DNA from: Desulfobacca sp.
GTDB taxonomy: Bacteria > Desulfobacterota > Desulfobaccia > Desulfobaccales > Desulfobaccaceae
Reading direction: 5' to 3'
NCBI GenBank assembly: GCA_028695935.1
Contig: JAQVHY010000023.1
Location: 1-32,233, forward strand
DNA: 32,233 nt
The translations under genes were made by a program, and so were the position numbers. This document shows positions 24,276-31,774 of the stretch, piece by piece. Numbering within the stretch: the first letter of the stretch is position 1; the number at the start of each line of letters is the position of its first letter. Below the pieces are notes generated by a model that made no database searches, was not told the DNA's origin, and saw only the letters and a program-made list of their open reading frames with translations.

Positions 24276-25733
24276 ATGGATCTCAAGCGCAGTCACTTGC
24301 TCCGGCAACTACCCGGGGTCAATGAACTCTTACAATACTTTGAGTCTCAGGCATCGTCGCGGCATCTTCCCCGGAAACTGGTAACTCAAGTAATTCGGGA
24401 TAGCCTGGAGGCCCAACGCCGCCACCTGCTTCAGGGCGCGGTGGATCAGTTACCCAGCGACCTTAACCGAAGCGAGCTGCTCCAGTATATTCAACAGAGG
24501 CTGGTGCAGGCCCAGCGTTCCCGGCTGTGTCGGGTAATCAATGCCACTGGGGTCATCATTCATACCAATCTGGGGCGGTCGCCCTTGCCGGCGGTGGCCC
24601 TGGAGCGCTTACTGGAAGTCGGCGGCCACTACTCCAATCTGGAATACGATCTTGATGCCGGGCGTCGAGGGTCGCGGCATGACCATCTGGAGGGTCTGCT
24701 GCGGGATTTAACCGGGGCCGCCGCGGCCCTGATTGTTAATAATAATGCCGCCGCGGTGATGTTGGCCCTCAATACCCTGGCTCAGGGACGGGAAGTAATT
24801 GTCTCCCGGGGACAGCTAGTGGAGATCGGCGGCTCCTTCCGAATGCCGGAAATCATGGCCATGAGCGGCGCCCGGCTGCGTGAAGTGGGAACCACCAATA
24901 AGACCCATCTCCGGGATTTTGAAGCCGCCCTGTCCCCCGAAACCGCCGTCCTGCTCAAGGTCCATATGAGCAATTACCGTATCCTGGGATTTACCCACGA
25001 GGTGCCTTTAGCCGACCTAGTGGCCCTGGGGCATCAGCATGGCCTGCCAGTGGTGGAAGACCTGGGAAGCGGCTGTCGTATCGACCTGAGCCGTTATGGT
25101 TTGGAAAAAGAGCCAACACTGGCCGAGGCCATGAAGACCGGGGTGGACCTAGTGTTATTCAGCGGGGATAAACTCCTCGGCGGTCCTCAAGCCGGCCTGG
25201 CTTTAGGAGATCAAGCCATCGTGGGGCGACTGAAGCGCAATCCGCTGACCCGGGCCCTACGTCCTGATAAGCTGACCCTGGCCGCCCTGGAAGCCACTTT
25301 ACGTCTCTATTTGGATGAACCGCAGGCGGTTGCCGCCATTCCCACCCTGTGGATGTTAACCCGACCCTTAGCTGAGGTCAAGCGCCAGGCCCAAAACCTG
25401 ATCCGCCGCCTGCGAAGCCGCTTGATTAATGGGCTGCAAGTTGGCCTGTGCCCTAGTCTGACCCGACTGGGGGGCGGCGCCCTACCACAATTGGCCTTAC
25501 CCAGTCAGGCCATAAGCTTGGAACATCCGGATTGGGCCGCGCATCACTTGGAGGCCCGTCTCCGTCAGGCCAACCCTCCGGTTATTGCCCGTCTGGAACA
25601 GCACCGCCTGCTCCTGGATGTTCGCACCATACTTCCGGAAGATCAATCCTTGTTGATCTCGGTCCTGGAAAACCTGTTGCCCGCCGCAAAGAATCCTCTT
25701 CCCCTAGTCGATGAGGGTAATCTTGAGGTATAA
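24276..25733 (+). CDS. selA: L-seryl-tRNA(Sec) selenium transferase SelA
   Basis: PLP enzyme converting Ser-tRNA(Sec) to Sec-tRNA(Sec) with selenophosphate. 485 residues. The N-terminal helical domain (about 1-70, tRNA binding) contains LLRQLPGVNELL. The core has INATGVIIHTNLGRSPLP, the substrate-phosphate region GRRGSRHDHLEGLL and the PLP lysine K299 in FSGDKLLGGPQAG. Length is normal (E. coli 463). Its presence implies that the organism makes selenoproteins. selB, selD and the tRNA(Sec) gene, often nearby, are not in this window. The last 30 bases overlap the end of the convergent DnaJ-like gene. Confidence 0.95.
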   Translation: MDLKRSHLLRQLPGVNELLQYFESQASSRHLPRKLVTQVIRDSLEAQRRHLLQGAVDQLPSDLNRSELLQYIQQRLVQAQRSRLCRVINATGVIIHTNLGRSPLPAVALERLLEVGGHYSNLEYDLDAGRRGSRHDHLEGLLRDLTGAAAALIVNNNAAAVMLALNTLAQGREVIVSRGQLVEIGGSFRMPEIMAMSGARLREVGTTNKTHLRDFEAALSPETAVLLKVHMSNYRILGFTHEVPLADLVALGHQHGLPVVEDLGSGCRIDLSRYGLEKEPTLAEAMKTGVDLVLFSGDKLLGGPQAGLALGDQAIVGRLKRNPLTRALRPDKLTLAALEATLRLYLDEPQAVAAIPTLWMLTRPLAEVKRQAQNLIRRLRSRLINGLQVGLCPSLTRLGGGALPQLALPSQAISLEHPDWAAHHLEARLRQANPPVIARLEQHRLLLDVRTILPEDQSLLISVLENLLPAAKNPLPLVDEGNLEV

Positions 25734-26495
25734 GTCTCCCGCCTGCTTGCCGTTACTCTTGCCCATGCCTCTCAGCCGCAGACGGTCTCCCTGACGGGTT
25801 CCAGGCGGGATTTTTACTCGCCACTGCCGTTTACCGGATGGATCGTTAACCGTTAATTTGATTTCCGTTCCCTGAGCAGCGGCCTGGCGGGATAATTTCA
25901 GGTTTACCACCTGGTCCGCGGTCTTAGTGTATGACCCCATTTGCCGATCTGAAGCCGGAGCAAATTTATTATCCAGCCAAGACATGAGCCTATCGAGGGA
26001 CCAGAGCAGACGCCTCCAAAAGCCTGGAGGGTGCTCCTGGGTGGATGGGGCTTTAGTGTAATAGTCGGTCCCGGCGGATGAGGAACGATAACCAGAATTA
26101 GCCGAGGATCGAGGGCTAGCTCCAAATATCTGCCGTAAAAAATTCTCGTCAAATCTGAAGCTCCTGGTTTCCCCCGCCATTTCGCGGAATATTTCCCAGG
26201 CCGATTGATTCTGCATTAAATCTTTAAAGATTTCCGCTTGGGAAAACCCGAATCCACCCTGGTTGGCAGCGCCGCGCGGTGGTTCTTGCCGCTGGTGGTC
26301 ATATTGCTGCCGCTTTTGAGGATCAATGAGAACGCCGTAGGCCTCGCTGACCAGCTTGAATTGTTCGGCCGCCCAGACCTGTCCTTGGTTTTTATCTGGA
26401 TGGTATTTTAAGGCCAGGTGGCGATAGGCCTTCTTGATCTCTTCCGTGCCGGCGTCGGGCGGTATTTCCAGAATCTGATAATAGTTTTTAGCCAT
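25704..26495 (-). CDS. DnaJ/CbpA-like J-domain co-chaperone
   Basis: 263-residue cytosolic Hsp40. The J domain occupies residues 1-68 with the HPD triad at 32-34 (YHPDKNQ). A low-complexity linker rich in Gly, Ser and Phe follows to about residue 185. A single C-terminal substrate-binding-like domain follows (VNLKLSRQAAAQGTEIKLTV, then KIPPGTRQGDRLRLRGMG). There is no CxxCxGxG zinc finger and only one C-terminal beta domain instead of two, so it is a shortened CbpA-type protein. The ATG at 26495 matches the family start (MAKNYYQIL) but has no ribosome-binding site. An upstream in-frame ATG at 26576 with AGGGG 7 nt before it would add 27 residues outside the family pattern. The 3' end overlaps selA by 30 bases. 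Confidence 0.85.
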   Translation of the reverse strand: MAKNYYQILEIPPDAGTEEIKKAYRHLALKYHPDKNQGQVWAAEQFKLVSEAYGVLIDPQKRQQYDHQRQEPPRGAANQGGFGFSQAEIFKDLMQNQSAWEIFREMAGETRSFRFDENFLRQIFGASPRSSANSGYRSSSAGTDYYTKAPSTQEHPPGFWRRLLWSLDRLMSWLDNKFAPASDRQMGSYTKTADQVVNLKLSRQAAAQGTEIKLTVNDPSGKRQWRVKIPPGTRQGDRLRLRGMGKSNGKQAGDLYLKITLID

Positions 26496-26582
26496 AATTT
26501 TGGGAGTAAAGATACGTAGGCTCTGGCCCCTCCTGGGTGGCGCGGTCTGCGTTAAAATCAAAATAACGCTTAACATAAATTA

Positions 26583-26605
26583 GCCCCTGCCCGGGGGACA
26601 GGGGC
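26583..26605 (-). terminator. GC-rich hairpin, possible terminator of the HU gene
   Basis: GCCCCTG (26583-26589) and CAGGGGC (26599-26605) form a perfect 7-bp stem whose 9-nt loop can extend by three more pairs. Read on the minus strand it follows the HU stop by about 75 bases and is trailed by TAATTT, a weak U-tract. Confidence 0.4.
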
Positions 26606-26680
26606 GAATAATCTGTGCTGGGGCCACACCCTGATTGCTACCGGCTCGATAAAAATCTGGCACTGAGGCCATCACGGGCG

Positions 26681-26953
26681 CTACTTGATTGACTCTTTGA
26701 GGGCCTTGCCTGGTTTGAATTTAACCACACGGGTGGCGGCGATCTTAATGGGTTCCCCCGTCTGGGGATTGCGCCCCTCTCGTTCTTTACGCTCGCTTAC
26801 CAAAAAGGTACCAAACCCGGCCAAAGTTAACCGCCCCTGATTCTGTAAGATGTCGGTGATGCTATGGATCAAGGCGTTAAGGGTTTTTTCTGCATCCGAC
26901 CTGGTTACCTGAGCCTCTCCGGCAATCCGAGCTACTAATTCTGCTTTGGTCAT
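26681..26953 (-). CDS. HU-family histone-like DNA-binding protein
   Basis: 90-residue nucleoid protein. Helical N-terminal dimerisation half (MTKAELVARIAGEAQVTRSDAEKTLNALI), LAGFGTF turn, and the DNA-clasping beta arm with GRNPQTGEPIKI. The HU signature GFGxF...RxGRNPxT is intact, including the proline that intercalates in DNA. It ends in VVKFKPGKALKESIK. HU versus IHF cannot be told with certainty, but the arm favours HU. A purine-rich GGGAGAAAAGGA precedes the ATG, and a promoter is visible at 27028-27057. Confidence 0.95.
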   Translation of the reverse strand: MTKAELVARIAGEAQVTRSDAEKTLNALIHSITDILQNQGRLTLAGFGTFLVSERKEREGRNPQTGEPIKIAATRVVKFKPGKALKESIK

Positions 26954-27027
26954 TCCTTTTCTCCCTCTCTCCGTTAATCTGTTATCGGTTAACTAGCTAC
27001 CCACCTGCCCGGTAAGTCCCCTTGACT

Positions 27028-27057
27028 TATAAATCATCAATTAATCTAATATGTTAA
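27028..27057 (-). promoter_or_regulatory. Promoter of the HU gene
   Basis: Minus-strand TTAACA (27057-27052), 18-nt spacer, TTTATA (27033-27028), giving a leader of about 70 nt to the HU ATG. It overlaps the candidate plus-strand promoter of the small-RNA locus. Confidence 0.4.
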
Positions 27058-27143
27058 TCTGCTACCACCCCCCGTTATAGTAAAGTTGTTTCCCCTTCAG
27101 GCTACTTAAGCCTCGGTGGCTCATGCAGTTAGATTTTTTTTTT
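27056..27143 (+). ncRNA. Candidate small RNA in the HU-ECF intergenic gap
   Basis: A plus-strand promoter TTGACT (27022-27027)-17-TCTAAT (27045-27050) predicts a start near 27057. From there the sequence can fold with AATCT (27056-27060) pairing to AGATT (27131-27135), CCACC (27065-27069) to GGTGG (27115-27119) and an inner AGGCT/AGCCT hairpin (27099-27113). It ends in a run of ten T (27134-27143). No protein gene lies on this strand nearby. The 394-base gap (26954-27347) otherwise holds only AT-rich sequence, including an 18-bp A/T palindrome at 27241-27258. No known RNA family recognised. Confidence 0.35.
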
Positions 27144-27347
27144 GGCAGTCGGTGGAGTAGATCGGCAATTAATGCTTATCCATAGCACAGGTCTAGATAT
27201 TCTGACAATAAAAAACTACCATTTGGCCTGCATTTTAAATGATTTTTTAAAAAAAATCTATTGCATCGGTTATCCGGGAGGGAGAGCCGTCTAACTACAT
27301 GCTGCCAGATATATCAATCAGTTCGGAACTGGTAAACTCTGTTTTAT

Positions 27348-29054
27348 TCATCCAGGGGGGACAGCACTTCCAGGGCGGTCGGCTTTTGGAGTTCTAAATA
27401 ATAAAAGGTGAGCCTGAAATTCCGCGGCGCTCAGCGCGGAAAAGCCCAACCGACGCGCCAAACGCACCACCGCCGGGGGCACCAAATGGCAGGCGGCCAG
27501 CACCTCTTCCTGGGCTAGCACCTCTCGGGTAGGGCCATCCAGGATCAGGCGACCATCCTGGAGAATAATCAGACGCTGGGAATATTCTGCCGCCGCCCAC
27601 ATCGAATGGGTAACCATGATAATCGTATGGCCCTGGCGGTTGAGGTCGCGGATCAGATTCATCATGCCTAGCTGCTCGTTATGATCCAGGCCGGTAGTGG
27701 GTTCATCCAGGATGATTACGGTGGGGGCCAGGGCCAGGACCGAGGCCACCGCCAGCCGCTGCCGTTGGCCCTTGGTGAGGCTAAAGGGATCGTCTTCGGC
27801 CAGGTCGGCCAGACGCACCTGCTGCAGGGCGGCTGCCACCCGGGCCTGAATTTCCGCTTCCCCCAGACCCAGTTGCCGGGGGCCGAAGGCCACCTCTTCC
27901 CAGACCTGTTCGGCAAAGAGCTGATAATCCGGATTCTGGAAGACAAATCCTAATCGGGGCATCTGTTCGGGCTGGTCCGGGTGCCGTCCCAGCCAGAGCT
28001 CCCCCTGCTGTGGCGACAACAGACCCCGGAGCAGCTTGAGCAGGGTGGTTTTGCCACTGCCGTTGGGCCCTAAGATCGCGGCAAGCTCTCCCTGTCGAAA
28101 ACTAAGCGACAGGTTTTGGAAAACTGGCGGACTATCCGGATATCGAAAGCTAATATCCCGCAAGGCCAGGATTTCTGGTCCGGGCCGCGCCCTGGCAGGT
28201 TTGCGGGTCTGGTCTGGCTCTGTGGTTACCTTATGCCAACCGAGTTTGCGGGACATAGCCTCGGCTTCCTCCAGCGTCAAGGGCAACTGCGGCTGTCCCA
28301 GATCATAGAACAGGGCGGCCAGCGGGTTCGGACTCAGGCCCAAGCGCTGGAAAAGCTGGATCTGACGAAGGATGTCCCCCGGGGGTCCGGTGGCGACAAT
28401 GCTACCCTGATCCAACAGTACCAGCCGGTCGCAATGTTCGCTCAGGCGCAGATCCTGACCCAGCAGCAACAGGCTCAGGTTCTGCTCCCGACGCAGGTCT
28501 TGCAATCTGTCTAGCAAATTTTCCACCCGCCAGGGATCCAGGTCGCTGGTCGGTTCATCCAGTACCAGTAGTTGCGGCTGTAAGGCCAACACCGAAGCCA
28601 GGGCCAACAGTTGTTTCTGACCGCCGGAGAGGGTGGCCGGATCTCGGCCGGTCAAGCTCTCCAGCCCCAGACAGTTCAGACTAGCCTGCACCCGGCGGCG
28701 GATTTCTGTCCGCGGCAACCCCAGGTTTTCCGGGCCAAAGGCGACTTCCAGATCTACCCGGGTGCAGAATAGCTGGGATTCAAAATCCTGAAACAACACT
28801 CCCACCCGGGAGGCCAGTTGTCGGGGCCGACAGGTTAGGGTGGAGCATCCGGCCACCTGCACGTCACCCTCAAAATCACCCTTGATGAGACGGGGAATCA
28901 GTCCGTTGAGACACAGGGCCAGGGTCGATTTGCCTGATTCACTGGGGCCCAGGACCGCCACACGCTCACCCGGCCCTAAATCAAAATCCAGATGGCGTAA
29001 GGTCGGAAAGGAGGCTTGACGATATTGGAAAGAAAGTTGGCGGATTTTTAACAT
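27348..29054 (-). CDS. ECF-type transporter, fused double ATPase subunit
   Basis: 568-residue protein with two CbiO/EcfA-type ABC domains in one chain, powering uptake of a vitamin, metal or similar small molecule. Domain 1 (about 1-235): Walker A GPSESGKST at 36-44 with an unusual Glu, signature LSGGQKQ, Walker B LLVLDEPTSDLD. Domain 2 (about 300-530): GPNGSGKTT, signature LTKGQRQ (departing from LSGGQ), Walker B VIILDEPTTGLD. A linker rich in Pro and Arg (about residues 272-300) joins them. The ATG at 29054 (MLKIRQLSF) is chosen because an upstream 18-residue extension is encoded mainly by a heptamer repeat. No Shine-Dalgarno is apparent. The membrane partner lies upstream; no EcfT is present. 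Confidence 0.85.
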   Translation of the reverse strand: MLKIRQLSFQYRQASFPTLRHLDFDLGPGERVAVLGPSESGKSTLALCLNGLIPRLIKGDFEGDVQVAGCSTLTCRPRQLASRVGVLFQDFESQLFCTRVDLEVAFGPENLGLPRTEIRRRVQASLNCLGLESLTGRDPATLSGGQKQLLALASVLALQPQLLVLDEPTSDLDPWRVENLLDRLQDLRREQNLSLLLLGQDLRLSEHCDRLVLLDQGSIVATGPPGDILRQIQLFQRLGLSPNPLAALFYDLGQPQLPLTLEEAEAMSRKLGWHKVTTEPDQTRKPARARPGPEILALRDISFRYPDSPPVFQNLSLSFRQGELAAILGPNGSGKTTLLKLLRGLLSPQQGELWLGRHPDQPEQMPRLGFVFQNPDYQLFAEQVWEEVAFGPRQLGLGEAEIQARVAAALQQVRLADLAEDDPFSLTKGQRQRLAVASVLALAPTVIILDEPTTGLDHNEQLGMMNLIRDLNRQGHTIIMVTHSMWAAAEYSQRLIILQDGRLILDGPTREVLAQEEVLAACHLVPPAVVRLARRLGFSALSAAEFQAHLLLFRTPKADRPGSAVPPG

Positions 29055-29074
29055 AGGATCGCAGGAGGTTCTAC

Positions 29075-29105
29075 GGTTTTCGGTTTTCGGTTTCCGGTTT
29101 TCTGT
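29075..29105 (-). repeat. Heptamer repeat, copy A
   Basis: Four tandem units of the GAAAACC type on the minus strand preceded by ACA (31 bases). It matches copy B at 31048-31078 at 29 of 31 positions but in inverted orientation. It lies in the ecfS-ecfA spacer. Confidence 0.8.
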
Positions 29106-29171
29106 CAAGAAAAATTAAATTAATCAATGGGTTATATTAGTAGTTTGTTGCATTTAAATGGAAAATCTATA

Positions 29172-29933
29172 TTATAGGAAAATACAGCCTAAAATCAGAC
29201 AAAAAATAAACGGAGCCAGGATCTCGGGCAGAGACAGTTGCATAACCCAGATACCAATGGCCAACTCGCCCCCCCAAAAGCCGGTGGCCCGCGTCCAGCC
29301 GATTAAATAGCCGCCCAGAGCACTGCCCCACACCAAGATGCGCCCTAAACGGGGGAAAGGACCCGGCGTGCAATCCTCGGGGTCCATCAATTCCACCCAC
29401 AAAAGATTCCAGCGATTGACTCGGGGGTAGAGCAGGCGCAGCAATATAGGTCCTAAGATAACCGGGGTGATGAAATTGTTAACCAGGATGGCTAAGCCGA
29501 TGACACTGAAAGGTAAAAGCTGAAACAGCTCCAGGCCGAAGCCAATCACTTGGGCGCAGGCCAGGCTGCCCAATAGAACGCCACCCACAAAACAGGGTAA
29601 GTGTCCAGAAATACTATCTAAAGATCGGTTACCCCAAAGCTTGTAGGGTAGATAGGCCGCCAGAAAGTTGCCCGCAAAGCCGAAGAAGCTGCCGATTCCC
29701 AGGGTGCCGAAAAAATCCCCGATCAGGTTACCGAAAGCCGCGCCCCAGGCCCCGGCCGGGCCGAACAAGAGGCCAAATACCACGGGTATCACGTTGGCCG
29801 GCCGTAATTCGGTGATACCCGGAATCAGGGGAATGCCTTTAAAGGGGATCAGGATGGCCGCAAAGACCCCGGCCGTAAGCACGGTCAACACCACCATGGT
29901 GGAATAGTTCCACATTCGCCAGACTTCCCGCAT
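29172..29933 (-). CDS. Multi-pass membrane protein, probable ECF substrate-binding (S) component
   Basis: 253 residues, about seven hydrophobic segments. The ITELRPANVIPVVFGLLFGPAGAWGAAFGN... region near residues 40-75, with a Gly/Ala-rich loop and GNLIGDFFGTLG, resembles S components of energy-coupling-factor transporters (QueT-like and related groups). The substrate is not predictable. A soluble loop (about residues 175-200) separates the last helices, but there are no Ala-Arg-Gly motifs of the T component. It lies directly upstream of the double ATPase gene on the same strand. The ATG at 29933 has GAGG 5 nt before the TGCGC spacer; ATG at 29978 would add 15 residues and has a weaker CCAGG site. 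Confidence 0.7.
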   Translation of the reverse strand: MREVWRMWNYSTMVVLTVLTAGVFAAILIPFKGIPLIPGITELRPANVIPVVFGLLFGPAGAWGAAFGNLIGDFFGTLGIGSFFGFAGNFLAAYLPYKLWGNRSLDSISGHLPCFVGGVLLGSLACAQVIGFGLELFQLLPFSVIGLAILVNNFITPVILGPILLRLLYPRVNRWNLLWVELMDPEDCTPGPFPRLGRILVWGSALGGYLIGWTRATGFWGGELAIGIWVMQLSLPEILAPFIFCLILGCIFL

Positions 29934-30023
29934 GCGCACCTCAATCAGTTGAACCGCTAGCTGACATTCTATCGGCATCGAGCCTGGAAAGCAATCTCTG
30001 GCCGGAGTCGGAAAGTAGTTGTC

Positions 30024-30048
30024 ATTTTACTGTTTTCTATAGTAAAAT
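30024..30048. promoter_or_regulatory. Inverted repeat between ecfS and speE
   Basis: ATTTTACT (30024-30031), 9-nt spacer, AGTAAAAT (30041-30048): perfect 8-bp arms in the divergent promoter region. The AGTAAAA/TTTTACT half-site is the same as that at 1924-1953. Likely a regulator site; the minus-strand TAAAAT within it could also be a -10 box for the ECF operon. Confidence 0.4.
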
Positions 30049-30100
30049 AAACATATTATTTCTAGGCCCGAAAAAATTTTAATGAAGAGGATAATGGCCG

Positions 30101-31018
30101 ATGACTACTGCCTGGCCTGATGGTGACTGGTACCTGACCCAAGATACTCCGGACGACTGCTCCGCATACCGCAAAACGCGGGTCCTGGCCCAAGGCCGGA
30201 CCCAATTTCAGGATTATGAAATCTGGGAAAATCCCTTTTTGGGCCGGGTATTGGTGCTGGATGGGGTAATTCAATCAGCCGAGCGGGATGAATTTATTTA
30301 CCATGAGGCCTTGGTCCATCCGGCGCTGACTGCCCATCCCCAGCCCCGGCAAGTGGCCATCCTGGGAGGCGGCGAGGGGGCCACGCTCCGGGAAGTGCTG
30401 AAGCACGATTACGTTAGCCGGGTGGTCATGGTTGATCTGGATGCCGAAATCGTCGCTCTATGTCGCCAATGGCTGCCTAGCTTCCATGCCGGGGCCTTTG
30501 ATGACCCTCGGGTCGAGGTGCGCCACGAAGATGCCCGGGTCTGGTTAGCCCAACAGCCTGACCAGAGTTTTGACGCCATCCTGATGGATATTACCGATCC
30601 CCTGGCCGGCGGCCCCGCGGTGTATTTGTTTACTCAAGAAATGTTTGAGCTTATTAAGGTGAAGCTGAGCCGATTGGGGGTGTTCAGCGTGCAATCCGGT
30701 TCCGCGGAGCGCGCTCCGCATTTTATCCCGCATCTGTATCGCACTAGTGGCGCGGTTTTCCCGCAGGTTTTTCCTTACGCCGCCTTTATTGCCAGTTTCG
30801 ACGACCTATATGGGTTTATCCTGGCTGGCGACCACACCCTGGAGTGGCCTTCCCCTGCCACCGTGGCGCAGCGGTTGACTGCTCGCCGCGTCCCGCCGCT
30901 CTCCTGGTATGGCCCCGAGTTTTCTGCCACCCTACCATTTCTGCCCCCTTATATTAAAAGAATTATTGAACATGGCGGACGGGTGTGCCGCGACGCCGAG
31001 CCCTTTAGGATAACTTAG
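30101..31018 (+). CDS. speE: Polyamine aminopropyltransferase (spermidine synthase family)
   Basis: Transfers aminopropyl from decarboxylated S-adenosylmethionine to a polyamine acceptor; cytosolic. 305 residues. Motifs: FLGRVLVLDGVIQSAERDEF near 46-65, YHEALVHPAL, the nucleotide-binding GGGEGATLREVLKH at 89-102, MVDLD near 110-114, the catalytic-region MDITDP near 161-166, and YPYAAF-like PQVFPYAAFIASF. All family landmarks are present. Chain length is slightly above spermidine synthase of E. coli (288). The acceptor (putrescine, agmatine or spermidine) cannot be told. GAGGA lies 10 nt before the ATG. It is divergent from ecfS across a palindrome. Confidence 0.9.
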   Translation: MTTAWPDGDWYLTQDTPDDCSAYRKTRVLAQGRTQFQDYEIWENPFLGRVLVLDGVIQSAERDEFIYHEALVHPALTAHPQPRQVAILGGGEGATLREVLKHDYVSRVVMVDLDAEIVALCRQWLPSFHAGAFDDPRVEVRHEDARVWLAQQPDQSFDAILMDITDPLAGGPAVYLFTQEMFELIKVKLSRLGVFSVQSGSAERAPHFIPHLYRTSGAVFPQVFPYAAFIASFDDLYGFILAGDHTLEWPSPATVAQRLTARRVPPLSWYGPEFSATLPFLPPYIKRIIEHGGRVCRDAEPFRIT

Positions 31019-31047
31019 ATAACGCGCAAGAATTTTGGATATTTTTA

Positions 31048-31078
31048 ACAGAAAACTGAAAACCGAAAACCGAAAACC
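31048..31078 (+). repeat. Heptamer repeat, copy B
   Basis: ACA followed by four GAAAACY units on the plus strand, 29 of 31 identical to copy A (29075-29105) in inverted orientation. It sits between the convergent 3' ends of speE and the nuclease gene. Confidence 0.8.
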
Positions 31079-31081
31079 ATA

Positions 31082-31774
31082 TCAAGGGCGGCACATTTTA
31101 CAAGGGCTATACCCTTGGAGATAGGCCTCGCGGGGATGGTCAAAAACAATCCGGTTATGTTTAGCCATGTTCTTGACCCCCCGGCAGTGGGGGCGATGGA
31201 AACGAAAGCTGCGGCTATTGCCGATATAATAGGGTTCATCGGCCTTTAACGGGCGTTGCCAGAGACCCTGCCGGGCCTCCAGGGCCTGACGCTGACAGGC
31301 CACCAATAAGTCCCGATACTTGACATTGGGAGGGAACAGATAGACCTGAGCCAAACCCTGGCGGATCAATTCGGCGTTGACCATACGCTTATCGGGCAGG
31401 AATAGATAAGCCAACACGCGGCCATATTGGTCATAACGCTCCAGATCATATTCCAGGCGCAGTTTTTGATTTTGGACCAATTGTTTATTAAATTGTTTGG
31501 CTTCCTGGGCCAGAAATTCCGGGGACTGATGGTTCCGGCCCATCTCTGGGGTATCAATGCCCAGATAGCGCACGGTGCGGCCATCGACCAGGTCGATGGT
31601 ATCGCCGTCTACGACCTCTTGGACCACGCCGTATTCTGGCGGCCCTTGGGGCTGGCCGCAACCCCAGCCGCAAATCCCCAGCCACCAGCAGAGCAGAACG
31701 ACGCTGAGCAGCCGGGGCCACTTATGGTTAACCCAATGGTTTGAGCTTATCGGCAAAATAGGGGATCGTCGCAT
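31082..31774 (-). CDS. Secreted thermonuclease-family protein with C-terminal Cys/His zinc-like domain
   Basis: 230 residues. A hydrophobic N-terminal segment (about 21-38) is followed by a cysteine (GWGC), so it is exported, possibly as a lipoprotein although the lipobox is poor. The staphylococcal-nuclease fold contains [19 protein letters not shown] and [14 protein letters not shown], retaining the Arg/Glu pattern of the active site. The last ~40 residues form a small Cys/His domain (FHRPHC near 195-200 and the ending SPCKMCRP), likely zinc-binding, as in some SNase and DNA-entry-nuclease relatives. GAGGG lies 5 nt before the ATG at 31774, so this start is supported although it overlaps the upstream gene by 47 bases. 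Confidence 0.85.
   Translation of the reverse strand: MRRSPILPISSNHWVNHKWPRLLSVVLLCWWLGICGWGCGQPQGPPEYGVVQEVVDGDTIDLVDGRTVRYLGIDTPEMGRNHQSPEFLAQEAKQFNKQLVQNQKLRLEYDLERYDQYGRVLAYLFLPDKRMVNAELIRQGLAQVYLFPPNVKYRDLLVACQRQALEARQGLWQRPLKADEPYYIGNSRSFRFHRPHCRGVKNMAKHNRIVFDHPREAYLQGYSPCKMCRP

Noticed and set aside
27241-27258. 18-bp A/T palindrome as a terminator of the ECF ATPase gene.
   Set aside because: It has almost no G:C pairs; a run of T followed by a run of A gives this pattern by chance.
29055-29108. An 18-residue N-terminal extension of the ECF ATPase starting at 29108.
   Set aside because: The extension is encoded mostly by the heptamer repeat and does not fit the domain start; MLKIRQLSF at 29054 does.
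29934-30100. A riboswitch (preQ1, cobalamin, TPP or similar) ahead of the ECF S component.
   Set aside because: The leader is short and I see none of the conserved boxes; only a DNA palindrome is evident.
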